A stretch of 59,282 nt of DNA from Alphaproteobacteria bacterium (GTDB lineage Bacteria; Pseudomonadota; Alphaproteobacteria; Sphingomonadales; Emcibacteraceae): the NCBI GenBank assembly GCA_024280095.1, contig JAJRQU010000070.1, positions 1 through 59,282 of the forward strand. The letters run 5' to 3'. The notes under the pieces were generated by a model. The model saw only the letters and a program-made list of their open reading frames with translations, made no database searches and was not told the DNA's origin. Of this stretch, positions 7,751 through 16,213 are shown piece by piece. Numbering within the stretch: position 1 is the first letter of the stretch; each line of letters begins with the position of its first letter. Made by a program: the position numbers and the translations under genes.

Positions 7751-8485
7751 CTAGCTATCATCAGCGACCATAATGCCGCCCTTTACAATGGATTTCATGA
7801 AAGTGATCAGGCCTGACATGCCGCTTGCCGCAATACGAGATGAAAAATCATCCCTTTGGGTGCGGGCCATGCTGATACCTTCTATCTTAACATCAATGAT
7901 TTTATAGCGGCGTTCTTCTGATATCGTTTTTGGGGCCGAGGAAATGACAGGCCGTACCCGCCAGTCAACATCATAGGATTTATTTTCGCCGTCGATAACT
8001 TTGGTTCTGATGTACATATCTCTTTTACCATTGGGCAGCGTTCTGCCGACACGCACTTCCCGGGTATCAAGCTTTGTCAGGCGGCTCGTATAGACTTTAA
8101 TCAGATATTCGGGGAATAGGGCGTAATAATCTTCTAAATTGACCTTGGTTGCTTGTTTTCTGTGACGACCCAGAGAAATTCTGCCAATATAATTGACATC
8201 GAAGCCTTCCAGCAGGATGCCGCGAAAGCGAGTTTCCTGATCAGCGATGCTGTTGCCAGTGTCTTTTAAACTGGTCAGAGCTTTGTCAGCTAATTTTTGA
8301 ATGAATTCAGCGGCTTCCTTTTGTACTTCAGGATTTTCGTTAAGCTTCTCTTTTTTCTCGATGGCCCATAGATTTTGAGCCCAGAATAGGGTGGCTAACA
8401 AGAGGGCCGTTGAGAATGTTGCCATAAACATTCTGAAAACATGCCTTTTGGGGTCAAGCTTTTTAGCTCTGGATATATTCGTCAT
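7751..8485 (-). CDS. MlaC/Ttg2D family phospholipid-binding periplasmic protein
   Basis: A 244-residue secreted protein: a basic start, a hydrophobic segment (FMATFSTALLLATLF) ending in ALW-A, then the MlaC/tolerance_Ttg2 domain. Recognisable family elements are the LGRHRKQAT block (usually LGRYWR-T), FPEYLIKVYTSRL, the V-V-R-P region and RRYKIIDVKIEGISMARTQRDDFSSRI near the end. MlaC shuttles phospholipid between the two membranes. The rest of an mla operon is absent, so this is an orphan. The start at 8485 has GGAAG nine bases upstream; the frame runs further to 8533, giving 260 residues. Confidence 0.85.
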   Translation of the reverse strand: MTNISRAKKLDPKRHVFRMFMATFSTALLLATLFWAQNLWAIEKKEKLNENPEVQKEAAEFIQKLADKALTSLKDTGNSIADQETRFRGILLEGFDVNYIGRISLGRHRKQATKVNLEDYYALFPEYLIKVYTSRLTKLDTREVRVGRTLPNGKRDMYIRTKVIDGENKSYDVDWRVRPVISSAPKTISEERRYKIIDVKIEGISMARTQRDDFSSRIAASGMSGLITFMKSIVKGGIMVADDS

Positions 8486-8629
8486 TGTAGAAGTCTTCCG
8501 CATTTCCATCATCATCCATATTGAGTGTGACATATTATATAGCTCTTATTTTATAACTTTTTAGTTAAATCGTAAAATTATTTATTATGCCGAGGTTTGC
8601 GAACAATAAAGGTCAGGGGGAACAGGCGT

Positions 8630-8676
8630 AAAAAAAAGCACTGATGCCTAGGGTGCCAGTTAGGGCACCAGTGCTT
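8630..8676 (-). terminator. Terminator of the cytochrome c gene
   Basis: The arms AGCACTGATGCC (8637-8648) and GGCACCAGTGCT (8664-8675) pair with one mismatch. Read on the minus strand, the stem is followed by eight T residues (complement of 8630-8637). It lies just after the cytochrome stop codon. Confidence 0.85.
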
Positions 8677-8696
8677 AAAAATTTATCTTAAAAAGA

Positions 8697-9098
8697 TTAT
8701 TTAAGTGTCTTCAAGTAAGCAATCACATTTGCGCGATCTTTGGGTTTTTTCAAACCGGCAAAACTCATTTTTGTTTTTTTAACAAGTTTCCTTGGTTTCT
8801 TCAGAAAAAGATCCAATGTGGCTTCGTCCCAGACCAGCCCAGATTTTTTCAGGGCCGGGGAGAATTTAAAACCTTCTATATGGGCGGCCTTGAGGCCGAC
8901 AATGCCGAATAAATTTGGTCCGACAAGGTTCTTGCCGCCTTTATCAACGGTGTGACAGGCTTTGCATTTTTTGAAAACCTTTGCACCTTTAACGGCATCA
9001 CCCTCGGCTTTAACGGTATCACCTTCGGCGAAGGCAGTGCTTGAAAGTGATATTGCTGCCATAATAGTTACTGACAACATTAGAAATATGCGTTTCAT
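8697..9098 (-). CDS. Periplasmic class I cytochrome c
   Basis: A 133-residue electron carrier with a 24-residue signal peptide (cleavage after AFA). The heme-binding motif is C-K-A-C-H within KKCKACHTVD, followed by the GPNLFGIVG stretch, and the axial methionine lies in TKMSFAGL near the C-terminus, so this is a soluble c2/c550-like protein with His/Met ligation. A short direct repeat of EGD-VK units (AEGDTVKAEGDAVKGAK) sits between signal peptide and heme motif. The gene is single, flanked by its own terminator, and probably serves a respiratory chain; the partner cannot be told. Confidence 0.92.
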   Translation of the reverse strand: MKRIFLMLSVTIMAAISLSSTAFAEGDTVKAEGDAVKGAKVFKKCKACHTVDKGGKNLVGPNLFGIVGLKAAHIEGFKFSPALKKSGLVWDEATLDLFLKKPRKLVKKTKMSFAGLKKPKDRANVIAYLKTLK

Positions 9099-9245
9099 GA
9101 ATTAGTCCTTTTGCAATTCAATATTTGGTGAAAAAAGATTTTAGATATGTCTTTTTAACATCCCACTTCTTAACGAATAGTGAGGAAAATACAAGTTTTT
9201 TTATTCTGATAAAACTTTATGACCAAATCATGTTCTTTGGACAGA

Positions 9246-9281
9246 AAAATACCAAAGGAGGCACAGGATGCCCCCTTTGGT
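9246..9281 (-). terminator. Terminator of the alanine/glycine symporter gene
   Basis: The arms ACCAAAGGAGGC (9251-9262) and GCCCCCTTTGGT (9270-9281) form a 12-bp stem with one mismatch; on the minus strand it is followed by A and five T residues. It sits 20 bases after the symporter stop codon. Confidence 0.85.
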
Positions 9282-9301
9282 GAATTATATATTCTTTGAC
9301 T

Positions 9302-10855
9302 TTATGTCGGTTCAGATACGGCGGTTTCCCGATTGGATTTTATTTCGCCGCTTTTGATTTTACCCATGAAGGAAATCATGCATTGCCGAACAACAGGGGC
9401 CAGAACGACAACACCAATCAAGTTGGGAATTGCCATGGAAAAGAGGGCCGCGTCAGAAAAATTGACAACTTCCGTCAAGGACATGGTCGCGCCGATCACG
9501 GTGACGCTGCAGAATAACAGCTTATAGATGATTTCCATTTTCTTGCTTTTTCCAAATAAGAAAGTCCATGACTTTATACCGTAATAGGACCAGGTGATCA
9601 TGGTGGAAAAGGCAAAAAGGAATACGGCTACGGCCAATATATAGGGGAACCAGGAATAAACCGATGCGAAGGCTTCCGAGGTTAACTTAACGCCGCTTAA
9701 TCCGCTGCCGTCCAGATAAACCCCCGTAATGACAATGACAAGTGCTGTCATGGTGCAAACGATAACCGTATCGATGAAAGGCTCAAGCAGAGAAACCAGT
9801 CCTTCGGTCGCAGGCTCGCTCGTTTTCACAGCCGCATGGGCAATTGGGGCCGAGCCAATGCCGGCCTCATTAGAGAAGGTTGCCCGGCGCATGCCCTGAA
9901 TCATCACACCGATGATGCCGCCGTATGCGGCCTCAGGCGCGAAGGCCCCTTTGATAATCGTCATGAAGGCTTCTGGAATTTTCTCGTAATACCCAAACAG
10001 GATGCTGAGGGCGGCAACCAGATAGAGAATACACATGATGGGCACGAGTTTTGAGGTGACCTTTGCGATGGATTTGATGCCGCCAATAATGACAAGTCCC
10101 ACCAGAACAGCCATGCCAAGGCCAAATACCCAACGATAATCTGTGAAGAAATTTGTGCTGTCGCCGGCAACAATTTGAAATTGCTCAATAGTTTGGCTGA
10201 TTTGGAAAATATTCCCGCCGCCAAATGAGGCAAAGACGCAGAAGATAGAGAATATGACCGCCAATGTCATGCCAAGGCGCGGCATACCTTTTTCGGCAAA
10301 GCCGGCCTTTAGGTAATGCATGGGGCCACCTGATATTGTGCCATCTTCATGGATGACACGGTATTTAACGCCAAGCGTACATTCAGCAAATTTTGCGGAC
10401 ATACCCAGAAGTCCGACGATGACCATCCAGACCGTGGCCCCGGGGCCGCCAAGGCTGATGGCAATGGCAACGCCGCCAATATTACCAAGTCCCACCGTGC
10501 CGGATAAGGCCGCAGATAAGGCTTGAAAATGGGTGACTTCACCGGCATCTTCCTTTTTGGTGTAATCTCCCCTGACCACTTTTAAGGCGGTTGTAAAGCC
10601 GCGAATATTGATGAATTTAAAATAAATTGTACAAAAAATGCTGCCCGCGGCCAACCAGAGCACAATCAGCGGCAGGGACTGCCCGCCAACCTGAATAGCG
10701 GTAAAAATAACATCTGAATAGAAGCCGGTGAAGGGCTGAATAAAATCATTTAACGCCTGATCAAACTCTTTCATATCGAACGCATGAGCAGAATTGGGCA
10801 TCAGTCCGGCAAAAAAAGCCATACTAATGACCATATATTTTAGCTTTAATATCAT
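9302..10855 (-). CDS. Alanine/glycine:cation symporter (AGCS family)
   Basis: A 517-residue polytopic inner-membrane protein of the AGCS family, which takes up alanine or glycine with sodium. About 10-11 membrane helices can be traced. Family landmarks include FQALSAALSGTVGLGNIGGVA, GGPGATVWM, PMHYLKAGF, MIQGMRRATFSNEAGIGSAPIAHAA and WSYYGIKSW. An N-terminal hydrophobic stretch ending in AHA looks like a signal sequence and precedes the first family helix, an arrangement common in alphaproteobacterial members. It is single, ends in a strong terminator and is divergent from the DUF2336 gene. Confidence 0.94.
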   Translation of the reverse strand: MILKLKYMVISMAFFAGLMPNSAHAFDMKEFDQALNDFIQPFTGFYSDVIFTAIQVGGQSLPLIVLWLAAGSIFCTIYFKFINIRGFTTALKVVRGDYTKKEDAGEVTHFQALSAALSGTVGLGNIGGVAIAISLGGPGATVWMVIVGLLGMSAKFAECTLGVKYRVIHEDGTISGGPMHYLKAGFAEKGMPRLGMTLAVIFSIFCVFASFGGGNIFQISQTIEQFQIVAGDSTNFFTDYRWVFGLGMAVLVGLVIIGGIKSIAKVTSKLVPIMCILYLVAALSILFGYYEKIPEAFMTIIKGAFAPEAAYGGIIGVMIQGMRRATFSNEAGIGSAPIAHAAVKTSEPATEGLVSLLEPFIDTVIVCTMTALVIVITGVYLDGSGLSGVKLTSEAFASVYSWFPYILAVAVFLFAFSTMITWSYYGIKSWTFLFGKSKKMEIIYKLLFCSVTVIGATMSLTEVVNFSDAALFSMAIPNLIGVVVLAPVVRQCMISFMGKIKSGEIKSNRETAVSEPT

Positions 10856-10931
10856 AAATATCCCCTAAAAATTACGAAACACACTGAATAATGTTGATTA
10901 TTTTTAATTATGTCGCTTCTTATAGCGTAAA

Positions 10932-10947
10932 TTAACGACAGTTTAAC
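10932..10947. promoter_or_regulatory. CtrA-type binding box upstream of the DUF2336 gene
   Basis: TTAA-CGACAGT-TTAAC matches the full CtrA consensus TTAA-N7-TTAAC. Unlike AT-rich chance matches, the spacer is mixed and the 3' C is present. It lies 125 bases before the preferred start at 11072, and between this gene and the divergent symporter gene. Confidence 0.6.
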
Positions 10948-11071
10948 CTCTTTTATGAAAAATAGGGCTCTGAAATATAGATACATAAAGTTACCATCTG
11001 ATTCTTTAAGGCTAAATCAGGCGGGACGGCAGGAAATATACAACTGCCCCAAATTAAAGGCAACGGATTCA

Positions 11072-12193
11072 ATGACTGAACATTTAACCAACTCGGACAT
11101 CACTGCATTACTCAGCAACCCAACGCCTGAGAATCGTGCAGAAGCGGCAAAAGTCGTCAGTGAGAAATTTAATTCAGGCGATTTAAGTGATAATGAACGT
11201 CAAGTCGCTCAGGAAATTTTCAAGGTTATGGTTCAGGATGCGGAAGAACGCGTTCGCGCCGCCTTGTCGGACAGCTTGAAGGATAATCCCGAAATTCCCC
11301 ATGATGTTGCGGTTGCCTTGGCCAATGATGTGGTGGGTGTTGCGGGGCCTATGCTTGAATTCTCAGAAGTGCTGACCGATGAAGATTTGAAAGATATCAT
11401 CACAAGCCAGGGAGCAGATAGCCAGATTGCCATTGCAAAACGGGAAAATTTATCGGCTGACCTTACTGACGCTATTGTTGAAAATAGTGACAGTGAAGAG
11501 GTGATCGCGACGTTAGTATCCAACGAAGGCGCAGACCTTAAGGAAGATACCATGAGCAAGGTCATGGATAAATATGGCGAGGTCGAGGCCGTAAGTAATT
11601 CTCTTGCGGGTCGGAGCCAATTGCCCATTAGCGTCGCGGAACGTCTGGTGTCACTTGTATCCGAAAAAGTACGGGATCATCTCGTCACCAAGCATGAAAT
11701 GACTCCGAATATGGTCATGGATCTCTTTTTAAGCGCGCGCGAACGGGCCACCGTCAGCTTGCTCAGCGACGGCGCAGACGTTATGGACGTAAGGCGTCTG
11801 GTAGAGCAATTACACAGCAATGGCCGTCTGACGGAAACACTTATCTTTCGGGCCATCTGTATGGGGGATGTTGTCTTTTTCGAGGCGGCTCTTGCAAAAT
11901 TATGCAACATTCCCGTGAGCAGTGCCTATAAATTAATTCATGATCGCGGCACTATGGGTATTGAAGCCATTTACCGTCAATGTAAATTGTCGCCGGAAAT
12001 GTTGCCAATCGTACAGGCCGCCATAAGTGTTACAAAAGATATGGAAACAAGTGCCAGCGAAGATCGGGACAGATTCCAGCAGCGTATGCTTGAGCGTATG
12101 CTGACCAATTGTGAAGATGACTTTGATCCTGAAAATTTGGACTATTTCATTACAAAACTGGGGTCTTCAAAAAACAGTAACGAGGCCGCGTAA
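11072..12193 (+). CDS. DUF2336 domain protein
   Basis: A 373-residue, wholly helical, acidic cytosolic protein with the DUF2336 pattern (repeated helices such as NRAEAAKVVSEKF, ERVRAALSDSLKDNPEIPHDVA and a C-terminal IGMEAIYRQCKLSPEML-like block). DUF2336 proteins are alphaproteobacterial, often beside cell-cycle or signalling genes; function unknown. The frame extends upstream to an ATG at 10955, but that region is basic, unlike the family, and would start almost inside a CtrA-type box, so I prefer MTEHLT at 11072 with AAGG 11 bases upstream. It is convergent with the large coiled-coil gene (17-base gap). Confidence 0.8.
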   Translation: MTEHLTNSDITALLSNPTPENRAEAAKVVSEKFNSGDLSDNERQVAQEIFKVMVQDAEERVRAALSDSLKDNPEIPHDVAVALANDVVGVAGPMLEFSEVLTDEDLKDIITSQGADSQIAIAKRENLSADLTDAIVENSDSEEVIATLVSNEGADLKEDTMSKVMDKYGEVEAVSNSLAGRSQLPISVAERLVSLVSEKVRDHLVTKHEMTPNMVMDLFLSARERATVSLLSDGADVMDVRRLVEQLHSNGRLTETLIFRAICMGDVVFFEAALAKLCNIPVSSAYKLIHDRGTMGIEAIYRQCKLSPEMLPIVQAAISVTKDMETSASEDRDRFQQRMLERMLTNCEDDFDPENLDYFITKLGSSKNSNEAA

Positions 12194-12210
12194 CAGAATA
12201 TTTCACGAGC

Positions 12211-14913
12211 CTATTTCTTTTTGGTTGAAAGCCGTTCGGTTGCCTGTGCCAGAAACAAATAAACTTTACCGGTTTCCGATGAAATAAGCGCCACACTGAA
12301 GGTGCTATAGCTTTCTGAAGCCATGGACTGGGATATGAGATTTTCAAAAATCTGCATATATTCCAGCACATATTTACGGAATTCACCGTCAGATTTATAT
12401 TTTTCACGTATGGCATCGGTATGTTTTTTATTGATTAATTTCTTGAGCTTGCGAATGAAAGTATTTTTGTCGCCGTCAATATAGGATTGCCACACCTTAT
12501 CTGAAATATCATCTTCAAAATGGCGGTTGATATCAATGGACAGGGATTGTAGCTGTTCAATTATTTTTGAGGCAAGGTCGGAAAAATGATTTCCATTTTT
12601 ATTTCGGTTCTTTTGCTCAATGGCTTCGGCATCAATCAGAATGCTTTTATTGGAAAGTTGGATGGCATTGATGAGCTGCTGAAATTTCTCCGAATGTTGA
12701 TCAATGGCCGCACTTGCTTCATCCGCAGCTTCAATCGCACTGGCAGAGGCCAGAAATATATTCTCGGAGGCATGATGCATTTGATCGGACACATGGGCGG
12801 ACTTATCCATGGCCTGTTCCGCCGCATTGGCATGTTCTTTCTCAACTTCTATTAGTTTTTCTGCCAGTTCATCTAATCTGGATAAGGTATCCGAACATTG
12901 ATTCTCGACAAGGGAAGCTGTTTTCTGCCAATTTTCAGACAGCTTTGCCGCTTGGGTATCTGTCGCGGTGAAATATGTGCTGACGGTATCACCCATGTCC
13001 TGAATATTGCGAATGGTATTTTCAGTGCGCCCACGTATATCATCAATATGATCAGACAAATGCCCTGTTTGATCAACAATTCCGCCAATTATTTCCTGTG
13101 CATGTTCGCCAAGACCACTTGACTGATCTTTTAAGTTTTGCACCGCGCTATCCAATTGGCCGGTGATATGGGACAGGCTTTTGACAATATTGTCATGGTG
13201 ATCTTTAAAAAATTCTTCGGATTTATCAACCTGAATGCGGAATTCTTCTGTTATCTGTCCGAAAGATGAATGGTGTTCTTGCATTAATTCCGTCTTTTCA
13301 TTCAGGCTGTCCGTAGTGAGTTTGACGGCTTGATCCACTCTGGTGGCTTGTGCTTCGACGGATAATATTGTGCCTTCCAGTTTTTCAGTTGCCTCACCGG
13401 CAAAAAGTTGGATCTGATCCGTTTGTTTTTCCATCTGTTCCATGAACCGGCCGAATTTCTGGTTCATATTTTCGCTGATTTCGCTGCCTTGGCTGGCGAT
13501 AAATTCGGTTGCTTTGCCAGAATTCTGGTCTAGAATATTTTGCATTTCCTGTGTTTGTTCGATTAAATTCCGGCGAATTAATTCAGCTTGTTTTTCAAGA
13601 GCATCCTCTATGGTGCTAAGCCGTGCCGTAATAGTATGTTCCAATATTTCGCTTTTGGCATCAAGGTCATTGGTCGCGCGTCCCATATGATCGACTAAAC
13701 TGTCTGACAAATTCTGAGAGGATTGAACAATCTGCTCGGCATTTTCTTTAAAGGAGCTGCTGGCCTCATCAAGCAAAATTTTACTTCTGTCCGTCGCTTC
13801 ATCAAGCCTCTGGCCCATGGCGGCGGCCTGATCCTGAAAGGCTTCCCCGCATTGAGTTGTCTGGCTTAGGGCATCTGCCGTGACGGCGGTTAGATTTGTT
13901 GCCTGCTCAACAAGCGTTTGTGTTATTTTTTCGGATTCCTTAGCCGTTTTTTGGTTTAATTCGGTAATAATATGGGATTGTTTATCCATTTTTTCGCAGA
14001 TGTCATCGGTATTTTCAGATAATTCTGCCAGACCCTTGGCAAGAAGGGCCTGTTTGTCTATGAGCGATTGACTAAGGTGATTCAATGTATTTTCAGATGT
14101 TTCACAATTGCCGGATATCGCTTCAGACATTGTAATTAACCCAACGGACATTTTTTCCAATTGCTTCTCGATTAATTTGGATCTTTCATCAAGGGTTTTA
14201 TTTTGGAAAATTATTTCGTTACTGACTTTCTCAGAATTCTGCCGGGTGATGTTGGTGATGCTTTCACTGTCAAATTTTATCTGCCTGAACTGATTTTCAA
14301 GTTTATCGGTATGATCCGTGATATCGACCATTAAACGGGCAAAGGCCTCCCTTTCTGTTGATAAAGTGGTTTGAAGATTTGCGGCTTTAGCTTCTGCATC
14401 TGTTGTGACTTCAAATAAATTACTTATTTGATCTTGGAACCGGTTTTCCAGATTATCAATTCTTGTGGTGGCAATGTCGCTGGCGGCTTCCACATGATGG
14501 ATTTCTTTATGAAGCTCCGCAACGATTGAATTTACCCGTTTTTGGGCCACCTCAAGGGGGGCGAGCAGTCCATCTAATCCATGGGTGAGGGCGGTTCGAT
14601 GTTCACGCAACGGATCAGTGCGTAAATAGACCAAGGCGATTAACCAGATTAGAATGAGGGGCAATGATCCGCCGGCCAGCAGCCCTCCGGCCTCATAAAT
14701 GGGCATTCGGGCGATGGTCTTATCCGACGCCATGAACCACCATATGCAGATGCCGATCCAGATTATGCTGAGCGCGCTGCATAGTAAAAGTGGCCAGAAC
14801 CGTTTGAACCATGTTTGTTTGCTGGCCACGTTTTGTCCAGTATTCTGTCCAGTATTTTGTCCAGTATCAGGCCTGGTTTTTGGCCCAATATCAGATTCCT
14901 TGCCATCTGCCAT
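12211..14913 (-). CDS. Large membrane-anchored coiled-coil protein with TipN-like architecture
   Basis: A 900-residue protein. After a polar N-terminus with a TGQN repeat come two membrane helices (about residues 37-62 and 75-97), then roughly 650 residues of nearly continuous heptad-rich helix full of Q, E, K, S and few prolines. A conserved-looking globular C-terminal domain follows (from about 755: SDLASKIIEQLQ..., ISDKVWQSYIDGDKNTF, FRKYVLEYMQIFENL, SSETGKVYLFLAQATERL). The size, two N-terminal helices and long coiled coil recall Caulobacter TipN, the polarity factor that positions the flagellum, and the neighbours (DUF2336 with CtrA-type box, response regulator, HPt) fit. Orthology is inference. 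MCP or smc-like proteins are alternatives, but no MCP signalling tip is seen. Confidence 0.7.
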   Translation of the reverse strand: MADGKESDIGPKTRPDTGQNTGQNTGQNVASKQTWFKRFWPLLLCSALSIIWIGICIWWFMASDKTIARMPIYEAGGLLAGGSLPLILIWLIALVYLRTDPLREHRTALTHGLDGLLAPLEVAQKRVNSIVAELHKEIHHVEAASDIATTRIDNLENRFQDQISNLFEVTTDAEAKAANLQTTLSTEREAFARLMVDITDHTDKLENQFRQIKFDSESITNITRQNSEKVSNEIIFQNKTLDERSKLIEKQLEKMSVGLITMSEAISGNCETSENTLNHLSQSLIDKQALLAKGLAELSENTDDICEKMDKQSHIITELNQKTAKESEKITQTLVEQATNLTAVTADALSQTTQCGEAFQDQAAAMGQRLDEATDRSKILLDEASSSFKENAEQIVQSSQNLSDSLVDHMGRATNDLDAKSEILEHTITARLSTIEDALEKQAELIRRNLIEQTQEMQNILDQNSGKATEFIASQGSEISENMNQKFGRFMEQMEKQTDQIQLFAGEATEKLEGTILSVEAQATRVDQAVKLTTDSLNEKTELMQEHHSSFGQITEEFRIQVDKSEEFFKDHHDNIVKSLSHITGQLDSAVQNLKDQSSGLGEHAQEIIGGIVDQTGHLSDHIDDIRGRTENTIRNIQDMGDTVSTYFTATDTQAAKLSENWQKTASLVENQCSDTLSRLDELAEKLIEVEKEHANAAEQAMDKSAHVSDQMHHASENIFLASASAIEAADEASAAIDQHSEKFQQLINAIQLSNKSILIDAEAIEQKNRNKNGNHFSDLASKIIEQLQSLSIDINRHFEDDISDKVWQSYIDGDKNTFIRKLKKLINKKHTDAIREKYKSDGEFRKYVLEYMQIFENLISQSMASESYSTFSVALISSETGKVYLFLAQATERLSTKKK
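14831..14866 (-). repeat. Three 12-bp tandem repeats at the start of the coiled-coil gene
   Basis: Three near-identical 12-bp units (TT(T/C)TGTCCAGTA) at 14831-14842, 14843-14854 and 14855-14866 encode successive TGQN units in the cytoplasmic N-terminus. The unit length keeps the frame, so copy number can vary by slippage without breaking the gene. Confidence 0.85.
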
Positions 14914-15156
14914 ATGTCAAATTTCTTTTTTCTTCAATAATTATTCTATTATGATAAATTCCGAGACATTCTATCAGGCTCATGCGCCAGCAACAAGTGA
15001 CAAGGCAATCAATTGATACATTGAATATTTCTCGCGCAAATTCATTTTTAAAATTGTTGAAATATTCATTTTTTATTTACCCTGTTTTACTATGGTTAAT
15101 ATCAATAGAAAACGTTAGATAATATTTTAACAATCCAAAGAATAAATTAGGGTAAA

Positions 15157-15708
15157 ATGAGCAATATTGATTTAAGCCGCGTTAGCGTCCTTGTGGTAGA
15201 GGACAGCCAGTTTATACGGTCTCTTATTATTAACAGTCTTCGGGTGATGGGTATTGGTTCCATTCAATCCGTTGATCATGGGGCAGAGGCCATTGAGTTT
15301 ATCAAGCTGGTTGATGATGATCCCATGAAAGCTGGCATGATGGGGATTGATTTAATTATTTCCGATTGGGAAATGTCGCCGGTGAATGGCATGATGTTAT
15401 TGCGCTGGATACGCCGCCATAAAGATAGCCCGGATCGTTTTATTCCTTTCATGATGTTGACCGGATATTCTGAACCAAATCGCGTGCATGAGGCGCGTGA
15501 TATGGGGGTGAATGAATTTATGTCAAAGCCGTTCACCGTCAACGCCTTGGCCGACAAGTTATTCTCCGTCATTAATAAACCGCGTCAATATGTTCATACG
15601 GCATCCTATTTCGGCCCGGACAGGCGCCGTCAGCAAATTGAAATCGAAGGGCTGGATCGCCGCGTTCTGAATTATGACAGTCCAGAAGTGGAGGTCGTCA
15701 ATGGCTAA
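15157..15708 (+). CDS. CheY-like response regulator with C-terminal extension
   Basis: A 183-residue protein with a receiver domain at residues 8-130: acidic pocket E15/D16, phosphoacceptor D70 (LIISDWEMSP), T102 (MLTGYSE) and K124 (FMSKPF) are all present, so it should be phosphorylatable. There is no DNA-binding output; a 45-residue tail contains YFGPDRRR and GLDRR motifs seen in alphaproteobacterial stand-alone receivers. Its last 8 bases overlap the next gene, which encodes an HPt-like protein, implying a phosphorelay pair. The cognate kinase is not adjacent. Confidence 0.9.
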   Translation: MSNIDLSRVSVLVVEDSQFIRSLIINSLRVMGIGSIQSVDHGAEAIEFIKLVDDDPMKAGMMGIDLIISDWEMSPVNGMMLLRWIRRHKDSPDRFIPFMMLTGYSEPNRVHEARDMGVNEFMSKPFTVNALADKLFSVINKPRQYVHTASYFGPDRRRQQIEIEGLDRRVLNYDSPEVEVVNG

Positions 15709-16198
15709 AGTCAGCGTAAGATTTTATCGTATAAAAAATAAGTTAAAGGAAAAAACACTTGGTTTGAGCCCAGTGAATGACGATGACATATCCTTTGATG
15801 ATGATCTGATGGCGAAAGCCACGGCCGCCCTAGAGGAAATGTCTGAAGACTATCCGGATTGGGTGGGGGCGTTGATTCAACAGCTTGCTGATGTACACCG
15901 TCGCTGCGTGGATACGCCCGAGCAAAGATTTCAGCATTTCGAACAGCTTCATACCATTGCGCATGATATGCGGGGGCAGGGCGGGACGTTTGGTTACCCG
16001 CTGATTTCCAATTTCTCGGACGGCCTTTATGATTTCACAGGGGTCAATGCGGCCACGACGGATAAAAATGTCGATATTATCAAGGCCCATATTGATGCCA
16101 TGCGCGTGGTGATAAAATCACGGATCAGCGGTGATGGCGGCGATATAGGCAGCCAGCTGAAAAGCGGACTTGAGGCGGCAATCAAAAAATATACTTAA
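15701..16198 (+). CDS. HPt-like histidine phosphotransfer protein
   Basis: A 165-residue helical protein. The stretch LHTIAHDMRGQGGTFGYP places H88 in the AH-x2-(R/K)G context of HPt domains, and GGTFGYP is typical of the alphaproteobacterial HPt-like group. The start at 15701 is set by GGAGG eight bases upstream and lies inside the last codons of the response regulator gene, so the two proteins are translationally coupled and likely made in fixed ratio. Probably it passes phosphate to or from the receiver encoded just upstream. The first 45 residues are basic, then acidic, and look like a linker. Confidence 0.82.
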   Translation: MAKVSVRFYRIKNKLKEKTLGLSPVNDDDISFDDDLMAKATAALEEMSEDYPDWVGALIQQLADVHRRCVDTPEQRFQHFEQLHTIAHDMRGQGGTFGYPLISNFSDGLYDFTGVNAATTDKNVDIIKAHIDAMRVVIKSRISGDGGDIGSQLKSGLEAAIKKYT

Positions 16199-16213
16199 CA
16201 TATCTTGGAAAAT

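Noticed and set aside
10955-11071. Longer start for the DUF2336 gene
   Set aside because: The added 39 residues are basic and unlike the family, have no ribosome site and start right after the CtrA-type box.
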